From Pseudomonas haemolytica (lineage in GTDB: Bacteria; Pseudomonadota; Gammaproteobacteria; Pseudomonadales; Pseudomonadaceae): DNA of 64,000 bases. Below the pieces are notes generated by a model. The model was given only the letters and a program-made list of their open reading frames with translations. It had not been told where the DNA came from and did no database searches. Of this stretch, positions 7,831 through 16,241 are shown piece after piece; within the stretch, counting starts at the first letter, position 1; each line of letters opens with the position of its first letter. Position numbers and translations under genes: made by a program. Location of the stretch: contig NZ_VOIW01000003.1 in assembly GCF_009659625.1 (NCBI RefSeq), positions 310,001-374,000 of the forward strand, read 5' to 3'.

Positions 7831-9255
7831 TCAGTCCGCCGTTTCGGCCAGCATTTTGCTCGCGGCGGCGCCGACCTTGCGCACGGCCTCTTCAATCTGT
7901 GGCGTTGGCTTGGCAGCGTAGTTCATGCGCAAGCAATTGCGGTACTTGCCAGAGGCAGAAAAGATACTTCCTACTGCTACCTGTACGCCTTGTTCCACCA
8001 GTACACGATTGAGCTTCAAGGTGTCGAAGCCCTCCGGCAGTTCTATCCACAGCATGAAGCTGCCCTGGGGTCGACTGGCGCGCGTGCCAGCCGGGAAGTA
8101 ACGGCTGACCCAATCGAGCATCAAGTCGCGATTACGCTGGTATTGCGTACGCATCCTGCGCAAGTGCGGCTCGAAATGGCCGCCTTTGAGAAATTCGGCA
8201 ATCGCGATCTGCGGCTGGGTGGCCGTAGAGCCGGTGCTGATGTATTTCATGTGCAGCACCCGGTCCAGGTATCGCCCCGGTGCGACCCAGCCAATGCGCA
8301 GGCCCGGTGCCAGGGTTTTCGAGAACGAGCTGCACAGCAGCACGCGGCCATCTTCGTCGAAGGATTTGATCGTACGCGGGCGGGGGTAGCTGTAGGCCAG
8401 TTCGCCATATACATCGTCTTCGATAATCGCCACGTCAAAGCGTTGGGCCAGGGTCAGCAGTGCGCGTTTACGCGCCTCCGGCATGATGTAGCCCAGCGGG
8501 TTGTTGCAGTTTGGAGTGAGCTGGATGATTTTGATCGGCCACTGTTCCAGCGCCAGTTCCAGTGCGTCGAGGCTGATACCGGTGAGCGGGTCGGTGGGGA
8601 TTTCCAGGGCTTTCATGCCCAGGCCCTTGAGGGTCTGCATGGCGCCGTGGAAGCTGGGCGAATCCACCGCGACAATATCCCCGGGCTCGCAAATCGCGTG
8701 GATGCTGGCGGACAGCGCCTCGTGGCAACCGGTGGTGATCACGATGTCTTCGGCGCTCAGTTGGCAGCCGGAGTCCAATGACAGGCGCGCGATCTGCTCG
8801 CGCAGTTCCATACAGCCGAGGATATTGTCGTAATACAGCCCCGGTAGATCCTGGCGCCGGCTCACCCGCGCCAGGCTGCGTAACAGCGGCTTGAGGGTGG
8901 GCGACAATACATCTGGCATGCCACGGCCCATCTGTATGACGTCCTTGCGCGGCACCGCACGAATCAGCTCAAGCACCTGGTCCCACTGAGAGATTTCCAC
9001 GGGGCGCTGCGCTGGGCGACCCACCTCGGGCAGCGCCGGCAGCTCGCGGCCGACTGGCACAAAGTAACCAGACTTGGGTTTGGGCGTCGCCAGGCCATTG
9101 TCTTCGAGCAACCGATAGGCTTGTTGCACGGTGCTCAGGCTGACCCCATGTTCAACACTCAAGGCCCGCACCGAGGGCAGTCGATCACCGGGGCGGTAGA
9201 AACCCTGTTCAATACGGGTGCCAAGCAATTCGGCGAGGTTGACGTAGAGGGTCAT
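7831..9255 (-). CDS. MocR-type transcriptional regulator (GntR winged helix fused to class I aminotransferase fold)
   Basis: The 474-residue protein has an N-terminal GntR winged helix (residues about 1-70: 'GFYRPGDRLPSVRALSVEHGVSLSTVQQAYRLLEDNGL'). A PLP aminotransferase-like domain follows, with the PLP lysine at K313 in SSFSKTLAPGLRIGW. MocR proteins use the PLP fold as a sensor of amines or vitamins rather than as an enzyme. The gene is divergent from a DUF1127 gene, a pairing seen in other pseudomonads. The gap between them carries four related boxes (9274-9362) that may be its operator. The regulated function is unknown. Confidence 0.9.
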   Translation of the reverse strand: MTLYVNLAELLGTRIEQGFYRPGDRLPSVRALSVEHGVSLSTVQQAYRLLEDNGLATPKPKSGYFVPVGRELPALPEVGRPAQRPVEISQWDQVLELIRAVPRKDVIQMGRGMPDVLSPTLKPLLRSLARVSRRQDLPGLYYDNILGCMELREQIARLSLDSGCQLSAEDIVITTGCHEALSASIHAICEPGDIVAVDSPSFHGAMQTLKGLGMKALEIPTDPLTGISLDALELALEQWPIKIIQLTPNCNNPLGYIMPEARKRALLTLAQRFDVAIIEDDVYGELAYSYPRPRTIKSFDEDGRVLLCSSFSKTLAPGLRIGWVAPGRYLDRVLHMKYISTGSTATQPQIAIAEFLKGGHFEPHLRRMRTQYQRNRDLMLDWVSRYFPAGTRASRPQGSFMLWIELPEGFDTLKLNRVLVEQGVQVAVGSIFSASGKYRNCLRMNYAAKPTPQIEEAVRKVGAAASKMLAETAD

Positions 9256-9273
9256 GACGGTCGCTCCTGGAGA

Positions 9274-9362
9274 CCAGTACAGATAGGGGGAAAATACAGG
9301 ATTCAGCCGTGCATAGGCAGTATCTGTATGGATTTAATAAAGGTAGGTTGAATCTGTAATGG
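9274..9362. promoter_or_regulatory. Four ATC(C)TGTA-type boxes between MocR and DUF1127 genes
   Basis: Two boxes point to the MocR gene: CCAGTACAGAT at 9274-9284 and ATACAGGAT at 9294-9302. Two point to the DUF1127 gene: ATCTGTATGG at 9322-9331 and ATCTGTAATGG at 9352-9362. MocR regulators such as GabR bind direct repeats about three helical turns apart; the forward pair here is 30 bp apart. Confidence 0.5.
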
Positions 9363-9420
9363 TTTTGGCCGCAGGCGCATTCTGGTCACTCGAGGCAACA
9401 CGCCAATGAGGGGCAGTAAA

Positions 9421-9645
9421 ATGAACGGTATGAGCGATGTGCGGCTGGCGTTACACAGTCAGGAACTGGAAGCGGGGCAGGAGCGAGCAATGACTGCGCC
9501 GACCAATAGCCGCTGGGGGTTGTTCTGGCATCGTCGTCATACACGCAAGGCCCTGCTGGACCTGACCTGTGAACAATTGCGCGACGTAGGGCTTACAGCT
9601 GAACAGGCGCGTCATGAAGGGTTGAAACCCTTTTGGCGCGACTGA
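9421..9645 (+). CDS. DUF1127 domain small protein
   Basis: The 74-residue product ends with the DUF1127 pattern 'RRHTRKALLDLTCEQLRDVGLTAEQA...' followed by KPFWRD. An ATG at 9406 is in frame, but the ATG at 9421 has a GAGGGG site 6 bases upstream and is preferred. Small DUF1127 proteins bind RNA or affect phosphate and carbon metabolism in some alpha-proteobacteria; no function is established for this type. Its position divergent from a MocR regulator suggests that it is the regulator's target. Confidence 0.85.
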   Translation: MNGMSDVRLALHSQELEAGQERAMTAPTNSRWGLFWHRRHTRKALLDLTCEQLRDVGLTAEQARHEGLKPFWRD

Positions 9646-10938
9646 TCAGACCAGTTCCTTGAGGCGGTGCCAGAGCATCCCGAGGGCCAGCAGCGGTGAG
9701 CGCAGGTGTTTGCCGCCGGGGAAGGTGATATGCGGCACTTGGGCGAACAGGTCGAAGCGCCCCTGCTGCTCGCCGCTGATGGCTTCGGCCAATAGCTTGC
9801 CCGCCAGGTGGGTGGCGTTGAGGCCGTGGCCGGCGTAGGCCTGGGCGTAATATACGTTGGGTTGATCCGCCAGGCGGCCAATCTGCGGCAACCGGTTGGC
9901 GCCGATGCCGATCATGCCGCCCCATTGGTAGTCGATCTTCACATCGGCCAATTGTGGGAACACCTGCAACATCTTCGGCCGCATGTAGGCGCCAATGTCC
10001 TTTGGGTCACGACCGGAATAGTGACAGGCGCCGCCGAACAACAGGCGGCGGTCAGCGGATAGGCGGAAGTAGTCCACCGTCACGCGCTGGTCACACACGG
10101 CCATGTTTTGCGGCAACAGGTTGGCGGCTTGCGCCTCGCTCAAGGGCTCGGTGGCGATGATGTAGCTGCCGGCGGGCAGCACCTTGCCGCTCAGTTGCGG
10201 GTTGAGCCCGTTCAGGTAGGCGTTGCAGGCCAGCACCAGGGTCTTGGCGCGCACGGTGCCTTGAGCGGTGTGCGCCTTGACCTCGGGGCCGTAGTCGATG
10301 CGGGTCACTTGCGATTGTTCGTACAGCTTCACGCCTAATTGCTGTGCGACGCCGGCCTCACCCAGCGCCAGGTTCAGCGGGTGCAGGTGGCCTGAACCCA
10401 TGTCGATCATGCCGCCTACATAGCGGTCTGAACCGATCACGCTGCCCATCTCGCTGGCTTGCAGCAGGCGCACCTCATGGCGGTAGCCCAGGCCGTGCAG
10501 TTCTTCGGCGTCTTCCGCCAAGCCTTGCAGGTCGCGGGGTTTGTTGGCCAGGTCGCAGTAACCCCAGGTCAGGTCGCAGGGAATTTGAAAACGCTCCACG
10601 CGTTCCCGCACGATCTCCACGGCTTCCAGACCCATCAGCTTCATCTGGCGTACACCGTCGCTGCCGATCACATTGGCGAACTGATCCAGCCCGTGACCTA
10701 CGCCGCGAATCAACTGGCCGCCATTACGCCCGCTGGCGCCCCAGCCGATCTTGTGCGCCTCCAGCAACACCACGCTGAAGCCGCGCTCGGCCAGTTCCAA
10801 CGCGGTGTTGAGCCCGGAAAAACCGCCGCCAATCACGCACACATCGGCACTCACATCGCCGGTCAACGACGGGTAATCCGGTTGCGGCACGCTGCTGGCG
10901 GCGTAGTAGGAAGCGGTGTGCCGGGCGCTGGTGGTCAT
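9646..10938 (-). CDS. pauB4: FAD-dependent gamma-glutamylpolyamine oxidase (PuuB/PauB type)
   Basis: The 430-residue flavoprotein belongs to the DAO/GlpD family, with the dinucleotide-binding motif VIGGGFSGLNTALELAERG near residues 35-53 and 'GWGASGRNGGQ' following. Length and sequence match PuuB (about 426), which oxidises gamma-glutamylputrescine to the aminoaldehyde that PauC/PuuC then handles. An ATG at 10947 is also in frame, but an AGGGA site sits 8 bases before the ATG at 10938, which is used. It is a cytosolic enzyme of polyamine catabolism. Its presence with pauC and pauR in one region supports the assignment, but the precise polyamine cannot be read. Confidence 0.85.
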   Translation of the reverse strand: MTTSARHTASYYAASSVPQPDYPSLTGDVSADVCVIGGGFSGLNTALELAERGFSVVLLEAHKIGWGASGRNGGQLIRGVGHGLDQFANVIGSDGVRQMKLMGLEAVEIVRERVERFQIPCDLTWGYCDLANKPRDLQGLAEDAEELHGLGYRHEVRLLQASEMGSVIGSDRYVGGMIDMGSGHLHPLNLALGEAGVAQQLGVKLYEQSQVTRIDYGPEVKAHTAQGTVRAKTLVLACNAYLNGLNPQLSGKVLPAGSYIIATEPLSEAQAANLLPQNMAVCDQRVTVDYFRLSADRRLLFGGACHYSGRDPKDIGAYMRPKMLQVFPQLADVKIDYQWGGMIGIGANRLPQIGRLADQPNVYYAQAYAGHGLNATHLAGKLLAEAISGEQQGRFDLFAQVPHITFPGGKHLRSPLLALGMLWHRLKELV

Positions 10939-11053
10939 CGTGGGCATCCCTGTTTGGAAAATTTGACGCAGGATACAGCGGTCGGACGACGCTGTCTGCG
11001 CGGGGCGTTTTGCGTCAGAATCCACGCCTATTCACCGTTCGGTACGTGTTTCG

Positions 11054-11407
11054 ATGAGTTGCAACAGTCAGAAAATCAGTGCGCTGCGTCGACAGATTCC
11101 TTCGTTCGAGTGCGTCCCCGGTTGCCACGACTGCTGTGGGCCGGTGACTACTTCGCCCGAGGAAATGTCGCGCCTGCCCCGCAAGACCGCCGCCGAGCAG
11201 GAGGCGGCGATGGATGAGCTGAACTGCGTACACCTGGGGCCCAATGGTTGCACGGTGTATGACGAGCGGCCGCTGATCTGTCGCCTGTTCGGCACCACCA
11301 AGACCTTGCCGTGCCCCAATGGCCGGCGACCGGTGGAGCTCATTCATCCTCGGGTGGAAAAGCAGATCCATGAGTACATGGCGAGCACCCGGCAGGTACT
11401 GGTCTGA
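11054..11407 (+). CDS. YkgJ family cysteine-cluster protein
   Basis: The 117-residue protein has a conserved cysteine set: C-x3-C-x2-CC in 'CVPGCHDCCGP', then C-x8-C in 'CVHLGPNGC', then 'YDERPLICRLFG'. This is the zinc- or iron-chelating CxxCxxCC domain family. No reaction is established. It is divergent from pauB4 by 115 bases and convergent with the Lrp-type gene. Confidence 0.8.
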   Translation: MSCNSQKISALRRQIPSFECVPGCHDCCGPVTTSPEEMSRLPRKTAAEQEAAMDELNCVHLGPNGCTVYDERPLICRLFGTTKTLPCPNGRRPVELIHPRVEKQIHEYMASTRQVLV

Positions 11408-11422
11408 CCGTGTTTGTGCCAG

Positions 11423-11911
11423 TTAATCCGGGATCGGCAGATTCAGGCTCTCCTTCACCTCCTCCATCACGATGTAGCTCTTGGACTCGCGCACATGGGG
11501 CAGCTTGAGCAAAATATCGCCAAGCAATTTGCGGTACGAGGCCATTTCGGAAATCCGCGCCTTCACCAGGTAGTCGAAGTCCCCTGACACCAGGTGGCAC
11601 TCCAGCACATGGGGCAGCTTGAGCACGGCGCGACGAAACTCTTCAAAGGTATCGCCAGACTTGTAATCGAGGCTGATCTCGACAAATACCAGCAAACTTC
11701 CCTTCAAATGCTGAGGGTTGAGCCGGGCGTTGTAGCCCATGATGATTCCCTCGCGCTCCAGGCGTCGCACGCGCTCGGTACAGGGTGTGGTGGACAGCCC
11801 GACCTTTTCCCCCAACTCCGTGAACGAAATACGCCCATCGGTTTGCAGGATGCGCAGGATATTGCGGTCGATCTTGTCCAGCTCCCGCTTGGTCTGGGTG
11901 TTGGTACGCAT
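11423..11911 (-). CDS. dadR: Lrp/AsnC family regulator, probable activator of dadA
   Basis: The 162-residue protein has an Lrp helix-turn-helix at residues about 8-60 ('LDKIDRNILRILQTDGRISFTELGEKVGLSTTPC'). An AsnC ligand domain follows, ending 'VRESKSYIVMEEVKESLNLPI'. The start at 11911 gives the standard Lrp length; the far longer open frame on this strand runs antisense through dadA and is not real. It is divergent from dadA across 156 bases, where the related P. aeruginosa regulator binds and activates dadAX in response to alanine. It could also be named lrp. Confidence 0.92.
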   Translation of the reverse strand: MRTNTQTKRELDKIDRNILRILQTDGRISFTELGEKVGLSTTPCTERVRRLEREGIIMGYNARLNPQHLKGSLLVFVEISLDYKSGDTFEEFRRAVLKLPHVLECHLVSGDFDYLVKARISEMASYRKLLGDILLKLPHVRESKSYIVMEEVKESLNLPIPD

Positions 11912-12067
11912 AGGGGATACGCCTCTGTGAAAAGGGTTTTTGCCGAGAATTGTCGCCAAATATAGGCATTTATATAGTGAAATGCACTGGTGATTGCTTT
12001 TTATACTGCGCCCATCATTGCTCGAATAACACACGTCAGCGGCGAAGCCCGTGATGAGGATATAAAA

Positions 12068-13369
12068 ATGCGCGTTCTGGTCTTGGGTAGCGGCGTCATT
12101 GGGGTGACCAGTGCCTACTATTTGGCTCGGGCCGGCTTCGATGTCGTTGTGGTCGACCGTCAGCCCGCCGCTGCCATGGAAACCAGTTTCGCCAACGCCG
12201 GCCAGGTGTCCCCTGGCTACGCTTCGCCATGGGCCGCGCCGGGCGTGCCACTCAAAGCCATCAAGTGGCTGCTGCAACGCCACGCGCCGCTGGCGATCAA
12301 GGCCACTGCCGATATTGATCAATACCTGTGGATGGCCCAGATGCTGCGCAACTGCACGGCCAGCCGCTATGCGGTGAACAAGGAGCGCATGGTGCGCCTG
12401 TCCGAGTACAGCCGCGACTGCCTCGACGAGTTGCGCGCCGAGACCGGTATTGCCTACGAAGGCCGCAGCCTCGGTACGACCCAGCTGTTCCGCACCCAGG
12501 CTCAGCTCGACGGTGCCGCCAAGGACATCGCCGTGCTGAAGGAGTCCGGTGTGCCGTTCGAACTGCTCGACCGCGCCGGCATTGCCCGCGTTGAGCCGGC
12601 CCTGGCCAGCGTCACCGATATCCTCGCCGGTGCCCTGCGTCTGCCCAATGACCAGACTGGCGACTGCCAGATGTTCACCACGCGCCTGGCCGAGATGTGC
12701 ACGCAGCTGGGTGTGGAATTCCGTTTTGAACAAGACATTCAGCGCCTCGATTACGCGGGCGATCGCATCAATGGTGTGTTGATCGACGGCAAGCTGGAAA
12801 CCGCCGACCGCTACGTGCTGGCCCTCGGCAGCTACTCGCCGAAGTTGCTCAAGCCACTGGGGATCAAGGCACCGGTGTACCCGCTCAAGGGTTACTCGCT
12901 GACTGTGCCGATCACCAACCCGGCCATGGCGCCGACTTCGACCATTCTCGACGAGACCTACAAGGTCGCGATCACCCGTTTCGACAACCGCATTCGCGTG
13001 GGTGGCATGGCTGAAATAGCCGGTTTTGACCTGTCGCTGAACCCACGTCGACGCGAAACCCTGGAGATGATCGTCAACGACCTTTATCCTCAGGGCGGTG
13101 ATTTGACCCAAGCCAGTTTCTGGACCGGCCTGCGTCCGACCACACCCGACGGCACGCCGATTGTCGGTGCCACGCCATTCAAGAACCTGTTCCTGAATAC
13201 CGGCCACGGCACGCTCGGTTGGACCATGGCCTGTGGTTCCGGTCGCTTGCTGGCCGACCTGATGGCGAAGAAAACCCCGCAGATCAGCGCCGCAGGCCTC
13301 GATATTTCCCGTTATGGCAACCACCAGGAGTCCGCAAAACATGTCAATCCAGCGCCAGCTCACCAATGA
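12068..13369 (+). CDS. dadA: D-amino-acid dehydrogenase small subunit
   Basis: The 433-residue flavoprotein begins [21 protein letters not shown], the FAD-binding motif at residues 7-12. It ends with the family's '[20 protein letters not shown]' segment. DadA is a membrane-associated enzyme that oxidises D-alanine to pyruvate and passes electrons to the respiratory chain. The ATG at 12068 has GAGGA 9 bases upstream; the in-frame ATG at 11990 lies in the promoter region. A TATACT at 12002-12007 is a likely -10 element. It is the first gene of a dadA-ridA-dadX unit. Confidence 0.97.
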   Translation: MRVLVLGSGVIGVTSAYYLARAGFDVVVVDRQPAAAMETSFANAGQVSPGYASPWAAPGVPLKAIKWLLQRHAPLAIKATADIDQYLWMAQMLRNCTASRYAVNKERMVRLSEYSRDCLDELRAETGIAYEGRSLGTTQLFRTQAQLDGAAKDIAVLKESGVPFELLDRAGIARVEPALASVTDILAGALRLPNDQTGDCQMFTTRLAEMCTQLGVEFRFEQDIQRLDYAGDRINGVLIDGKLETADRYVLALGSYSPKLLKPLGIKAPVYPLKGYSLTVPITNPAMAPTSTILDETYKVAITRFDNRIRVGGMAEIAGFDLSLNPRRRETLEMIVNDLYPQGGDLTQASFWTGLRPTTPDGTPIVGATPFKNLFLNTGHGTLGWTMACGSGRLLADLMAKKTPQISAAGLDISRYGNHQESAKHVNPAPAHQ

Positions 13370-13694
13370 GCGCATGAGCCAGATCGTTGTCCACAGCGGT
13401 ACCGTGTATCTGGCAGGGCAAGTCGGCGACGACATGAGTGCCGGGATTGAACAGCAGACCCGTGAAACCCTGGCCAATATCGAGCGTTTGCTCGACCTGG
13501 CGGGTACCGACAAGACCAAGTTGCTGTCGGTGACCATCTACCTGAAGGACATCGACGCCGACTTTGCCGGCATGAACGCGGTATGGGACAAGTGGTTGCC
13601 CAAGGGCGTCGCCCCGGCCCGTGCTACGGTTGAAGCCAAACTGTGCGAACCAGAAATCCTGGTCGAGCTTTCAGTCGTGGCAGCACTGCCTTAA
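13341..13694 (+). CDS. RidA family protein (enamine/imine deaminase-like)
   Basis: The 117-residue protein has the RidA/YjgF end pattern '[26 protein letters not shown]' with the conserved arginine. RidA proteins hydrolyse reactive imines to ketoacids. The product of DadA is an imino acid, so a helper role beside DadA is a reasonable inference. The ATG at 13341 has AGGAG 10 bases upstream and lies inside the last 29 bases of dadA in another frame, so translation is probably coupled. Its sequence falls in the YoaB-like group rather than close to classical RidA; substrate is not known. Confidence 0.88.
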   Translation: MSIQRQLTNERMSQIVVHSGTVYLAGQVGDDMSAGIEQQTRETLANIERLLDLAGTDKTKLLSVTIYLKDIDADFAGMNAVWDKWLPKGVAPARATVEAKLCEPEILVELSVVAALP

Positions 13695-13708
13695 TAACGA
13701 TCCCTCTC

Positions 13709-13744
13709 CCGGCGCCGACGCTGTTGGTCGGCACCGGTTTTTTC
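13709..13744 (+). terminator. Terminator-like hairpin between ridA-like gene and dadX
   Basis: GCCGAC (13714-13719) pairs with GTCGGC (13727-13732), with CCGG outer arms, followed by a T-run. If active it would reduce dadX relative to dadA in the dad transcript. Confidence 0.6.
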
Positions 13745-13773
13745 TTTACCTTGCTGCCTAGAAGCCTGCCGCC

Positions 13774-14847
13774 ATGCGTCCAGCCCGTGCCCTGATCGAC
13801 CTCCAAGCCCTGCGTCATAACTACCAATTGGCCCGTGAAGTCACGGGGGCCAAGGCTCTCGCCGTGGTCAAGGCGGATGCCTACGGCCATGGTGCCGTGC
13901 GTGTGGCCCAGGCGCTGGAGGCCGAGGCCGACGGGTTTGCCGTAGCGTGCATCGAGGAAGCGCTGGAGCTGCGTGCTGCTGGCATTAGTGCGCCGGTGCT
14001 GCTGCTGGAAGGCTTTTTCGAAGCCGACGAGCTGCCGCTGATCATCGAGCATGATTTGTGGTGCGTGGTGCATTCGCTGTGGCAGTTGGACGCCATCGAA
14101 CAGGCCCGCCTGAGCAAGCCTTTGACGGTATGGCTCAAGTTGGACTCGGGCATGCACCGCGTCGGCCTGCATCCCAAGGATTACCACGAGGCGTATCAGC
14201 GCCTGCTGGCCAGCGGCAAAGTGGCCAAGATCGTGTTGATGAGCCACTTCGCCCGCGCCGATGAACTCGATTGCGTGCGCAGTGATGAGCAAGTCGCGGT
14301 ATTCGAGGCGGCGCGAAAGGGCCTGGCCGCCGAGGTCAGCCTGCGCAACTCGCCGTCAGTGCTGGGTTGGCCTGCGATGTCCAGCGACTGGGTGCGTCCG
14401 GGCATCATGCTGTACGGTGCCACGCCATTTGGTGAAGAACAGGCCTTGGCCGCACGTTTGCAGCCGGTGATGACCCTGGAATCGAAAGTCATCTGCGTGC
14501 GCGAACTGCCGGCCGGCGAACCCGTGGGCTATGGCGCCAAGTTCGTCACGTCCAAGCCGATGCGCATCGGCGTGGTTGCAATGGGCTATGCCGACGGCTA
14601 CCCGCGCCACGCGCCCACCGGCACGCCGGTACTGGTGGCAGGCCAGCGCAGCCAGTTGCTGGGGCGTGTGTCGATGGACATGCTCTGTGTCGACCTCACC
14701 GACGTGCCTCAGGCGGGCCTCGGCTCCACGGTGGAGCTGTGGGGCAAGAATATCCTTGCCAGCGACGTTGCCGTGGCCGCTGAGACCATTCCCTACCAGA
14801 TCTTCTGCAATCTGCGCAGAGTGCCGCGGCTCTATTGCGGCGCTTAG
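13774..14847 (+). CDS. dadX: Alanine racemase, catabolic
   Basis: The 357-residue PLP enzyme has the PLP lysine at K33 in [11 protein letters not shown] and the second catalytic base Y253 in VGYGAKF. It converts L-alanine to D-alanine in the cytosol, feeding DadA. Its place 79 bases behind the RidA-like gene in the dad cluster marks it as the catabolic DadX rather than the biosynthetic Alr. A terminator-like hairpin lies in the gap before it. Confidence 0.96.
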   Translation: MRPARALIDLQALRHNYQLAREVTGAKALAVVKADAYGHGAVRVAQALEAEADGFAVACIEEALELRAAGISAPVLLLEGFFEADELPLIIEHDLWCVVHSLWQLDAIEQARLSKPLTVWLKLDSGMHRVGLHPKDYHEAYQRLLASGKVAKIVLMSHFARADELDCVRSDEQVAVFEAARKGLAAEVSLRNSPSVLGWPAMSSDWVRPGIMLYGATPFGEEQALAARLQPVMTLESKVICVRELPAGEPVGYGAKFVTSKPMRIGVVAMGYADGYPRHAPTGTPVLVAGQRSQLLGRVSMDMLCVDLTDVPQAGLGSTVELWGKNILASDVAVAAETIPYQIFCNLRRVPRLYCGA

Positions 14848-14889
14848 CCGTCGGCAACGAACCGAGCAGGCCGGGATTTAGGCCCAAGT

Positions 14890-14935
14890 GTTGTAAATAC
14901 TGAACGCTGTCGCCATGATAACGCTCAATTACAAC
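14890..14935. promoter_or_regulatory. Inverted repeat upstream of pauR
   Basis: GTTGTAA (14890-14896) and TTACAAC (14929-14935) are exact inverted copies 39 bp apart centre to centre, inside the 116-base gap before pauR. They could be an autoregulatory site or an RNA stem. The evidence is only positional. Confidence 0.3.
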
Positions 14936-14963
14936 AAAGCCTGAATCCTAGGAGGCTCCTGCA

Positions 14964-15512
14964 TTGGACGTCGGCGAACGACTGCAATCCATCCGTAAAC
15001 TCAAAGGTCTTTCCCAGCGTGAGCTCGCCAAGCGTGCGGGCGTCACCAACAGCACCATTTCGATGATCGAGAAAAACAGCGTCAGCCCCTCGATCAGCTC
15101 CTTGCGCAAGGTGCTGGGCGGTATCCCCATGTCCATGGTCGAGTTCTTTTCCGAGGAGATCCTCCAGGAAATACCGACGCAGATCGTCTATAAAGCCAAT
15201 GAGCTGATCGACATCTCTGACGGTGCCGTCACCATGAAACTGGTGGGTCGAGCGCACCCGAGCCGGGCCATCGCTTTTCTCAACGAAATCTACCCACCGG
15301 GTGCCGATACGGGCGAAGAGATGCTCACTCATGAAGGCGAAGAAACCGGGATCCTGGTGGAAGGTCGCCTGGAATTGGTGGTCGGTCTCGAAACTTTTGT
15401 GCTCGAAGCTGGCGATAGCTACTACTTTGAAAGCACCAAGCCTCATCGTTTTCGCAACCCGTTCGACGTGCCGGCGCGACTAATCAGCGCAGCCACACCT
15501 GCGAACTTTTAA
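14964..15512 (+). CDS. pauR: XRE-cupin transcriptional regulator of polyamine catabolism
   Basis: The 182-residue protein joins an XRE helix-turn-helix (residues about 5-60, 'IRKLKGLSQRELAKRAGVTNSTISMIE') to a C-terminal cupin (about 105-180, 'MLTHEGEETGILVEGRLELVV...GDSYYFESTKPHRFRN'). This matches PuuR/PauR, repressors of the gamma-glutamylation route for putrescine and cadaverine. The start is TTG, with a perfect AGGAGG site 8 bases upstream. The target-type genes pauB4 and pauC are in the same window. Ligand and operators are inferred from the family. Confidence 0.87.
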   Translation: MDVGERLQSIRKLKGLSQRELAKRAGVTNSTISMIEKNSVSPSISSLRKVLGGIPMSMVEFFSEEILQEIPTQIVYKANELIDISDGAVTMKLVGRAHPSRAIAFLNEIYPPGADTGEEMLTHEGEETGILVEGRLELVVGLETFVLEAGDSYYFESTKPHRFRNPFDVPARLISAATPANF

Positions 15513-15617
15513 GAACAGAGGCGCCCTGCCAGCGTTGCAGAGGCTCCCGTAGCTGTATCCGTGCAGCCGAATCTCCCTTTATTTAATAGGGTTGTTTCGG
15601 CCGGACGGGCTAACCGT

Positions 15618-15623
15618 TATACT
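15618..15623 (+). promoter_or_regulatory. Probable -10 element of cytochrome c5 gene
   Basis: TATACT, 58 bases before the GTG start, is the best -10 match. The -35 is weak (TTTCGG at 17-base spacing or TTGTTT at 20). Confidence 0.4.
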
Positions 15624-15681
15624 TTCGCCGCCTGCGAAACCGTGGCCGCAGGCGTGAATAGCCACCATTGAGGGTGAACGC

Positions 15682-16104
15682 GTGAACCTAATTATGAAAA
15701 TGCTGGCTGCACCAGCAACCGTACTGGCCCTATGGGCTGTCAGCGCTCAAGCTGCGACCAACGATGACATTGCCAAGCGCCTGGAGCCTGTGGGCCAGGT
15801 GTGCGTCCAGGGCCAGGAATGCAAGGGCATGGAAGTGGCTGTGGCTGCTGGTGGCGGAGGCGCGAAGACGCCAGACGAAGTCATTGCCAAGCATTGCAAT
15901 GCTTGCCACGGCACTGGGTTGTTGGGTGCGCCTAAGATTGGCGACACCGCCGCGTGGAAAGAGCGCGCCGATCATCAAGGTGGCCTCGATGGCATCCTGG
16001 CGAAAGCGATCACGGGTATCAATGCCATGCCGCCGAAGGGCACCTGTGCCGATTGCTCGGATGACGACCTGAAGGCCGCTATCAAGAAGATGTCCGGCTT
16101 GTAA
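15682..16104 (+). CDS. cycB: Cytochrome c5 family protein
   Basis: The 140-residue secreted cytochrome has a signal peptide through about residue 24 (ending VSAQAA) and the heme-binding motif CNACH. It also has the extra C-x2-C pair in 'KGTCADCSDDDL', which forms a disulphide in c5 cytochromes, with methionine ligand candidates in 'GINAMPPKG'. It is a periplasmic electron carrier. The GTG at 15682 has GAGGG upstream; an ATG at 15694 is the alternative start. A strong terminator follows directly. Confidence 0.92.
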   Translation: MNLIMKMLAAPATVLALWAVSAQAATNDDIAKRLEPVGQVCVQGQECKGMEVAVAAGGGGAKTPDEVIAKHCNACHGTGLLGAPKIGDTAAWKERADHQGGLDGILAKAITGINAMPPKGTCADCSDDDLKAAIKKMSGL

Positions 16105-16125
16105 TCAGCGAACTTCGTCAAAAAT

Positions 16126-16147
16126 GCCGCTTACGAGCGGCTTTTTT
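16126..16147 (+). terminator. Intrinsic terminator after cytochrome c5
   Basis: GCCGCT (16126-16131) pairs with AGCGGC (16136-16141) around the stable TACG loop, followed by a T-run. Confidence 0.88.
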
Positions 16148-16241
16148 GTGCCCACGATTTATGTTTCGAGGCTGGTCATTGCAGCAAAGACCCGGCAAGC
16201 TCGGTCCAACTCCAATTCATGGAATGTTCGGGAGCAGTCGG

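Noticed and set aside
11423..13537. 704-codon open frame on the minus strand covering dadR and dadA
   Set aside because: Only its last 163 codons encode a known protein (the Lrp-type regulator). The rest is antisense to dadA, and the regulator's usual start is at 11911.
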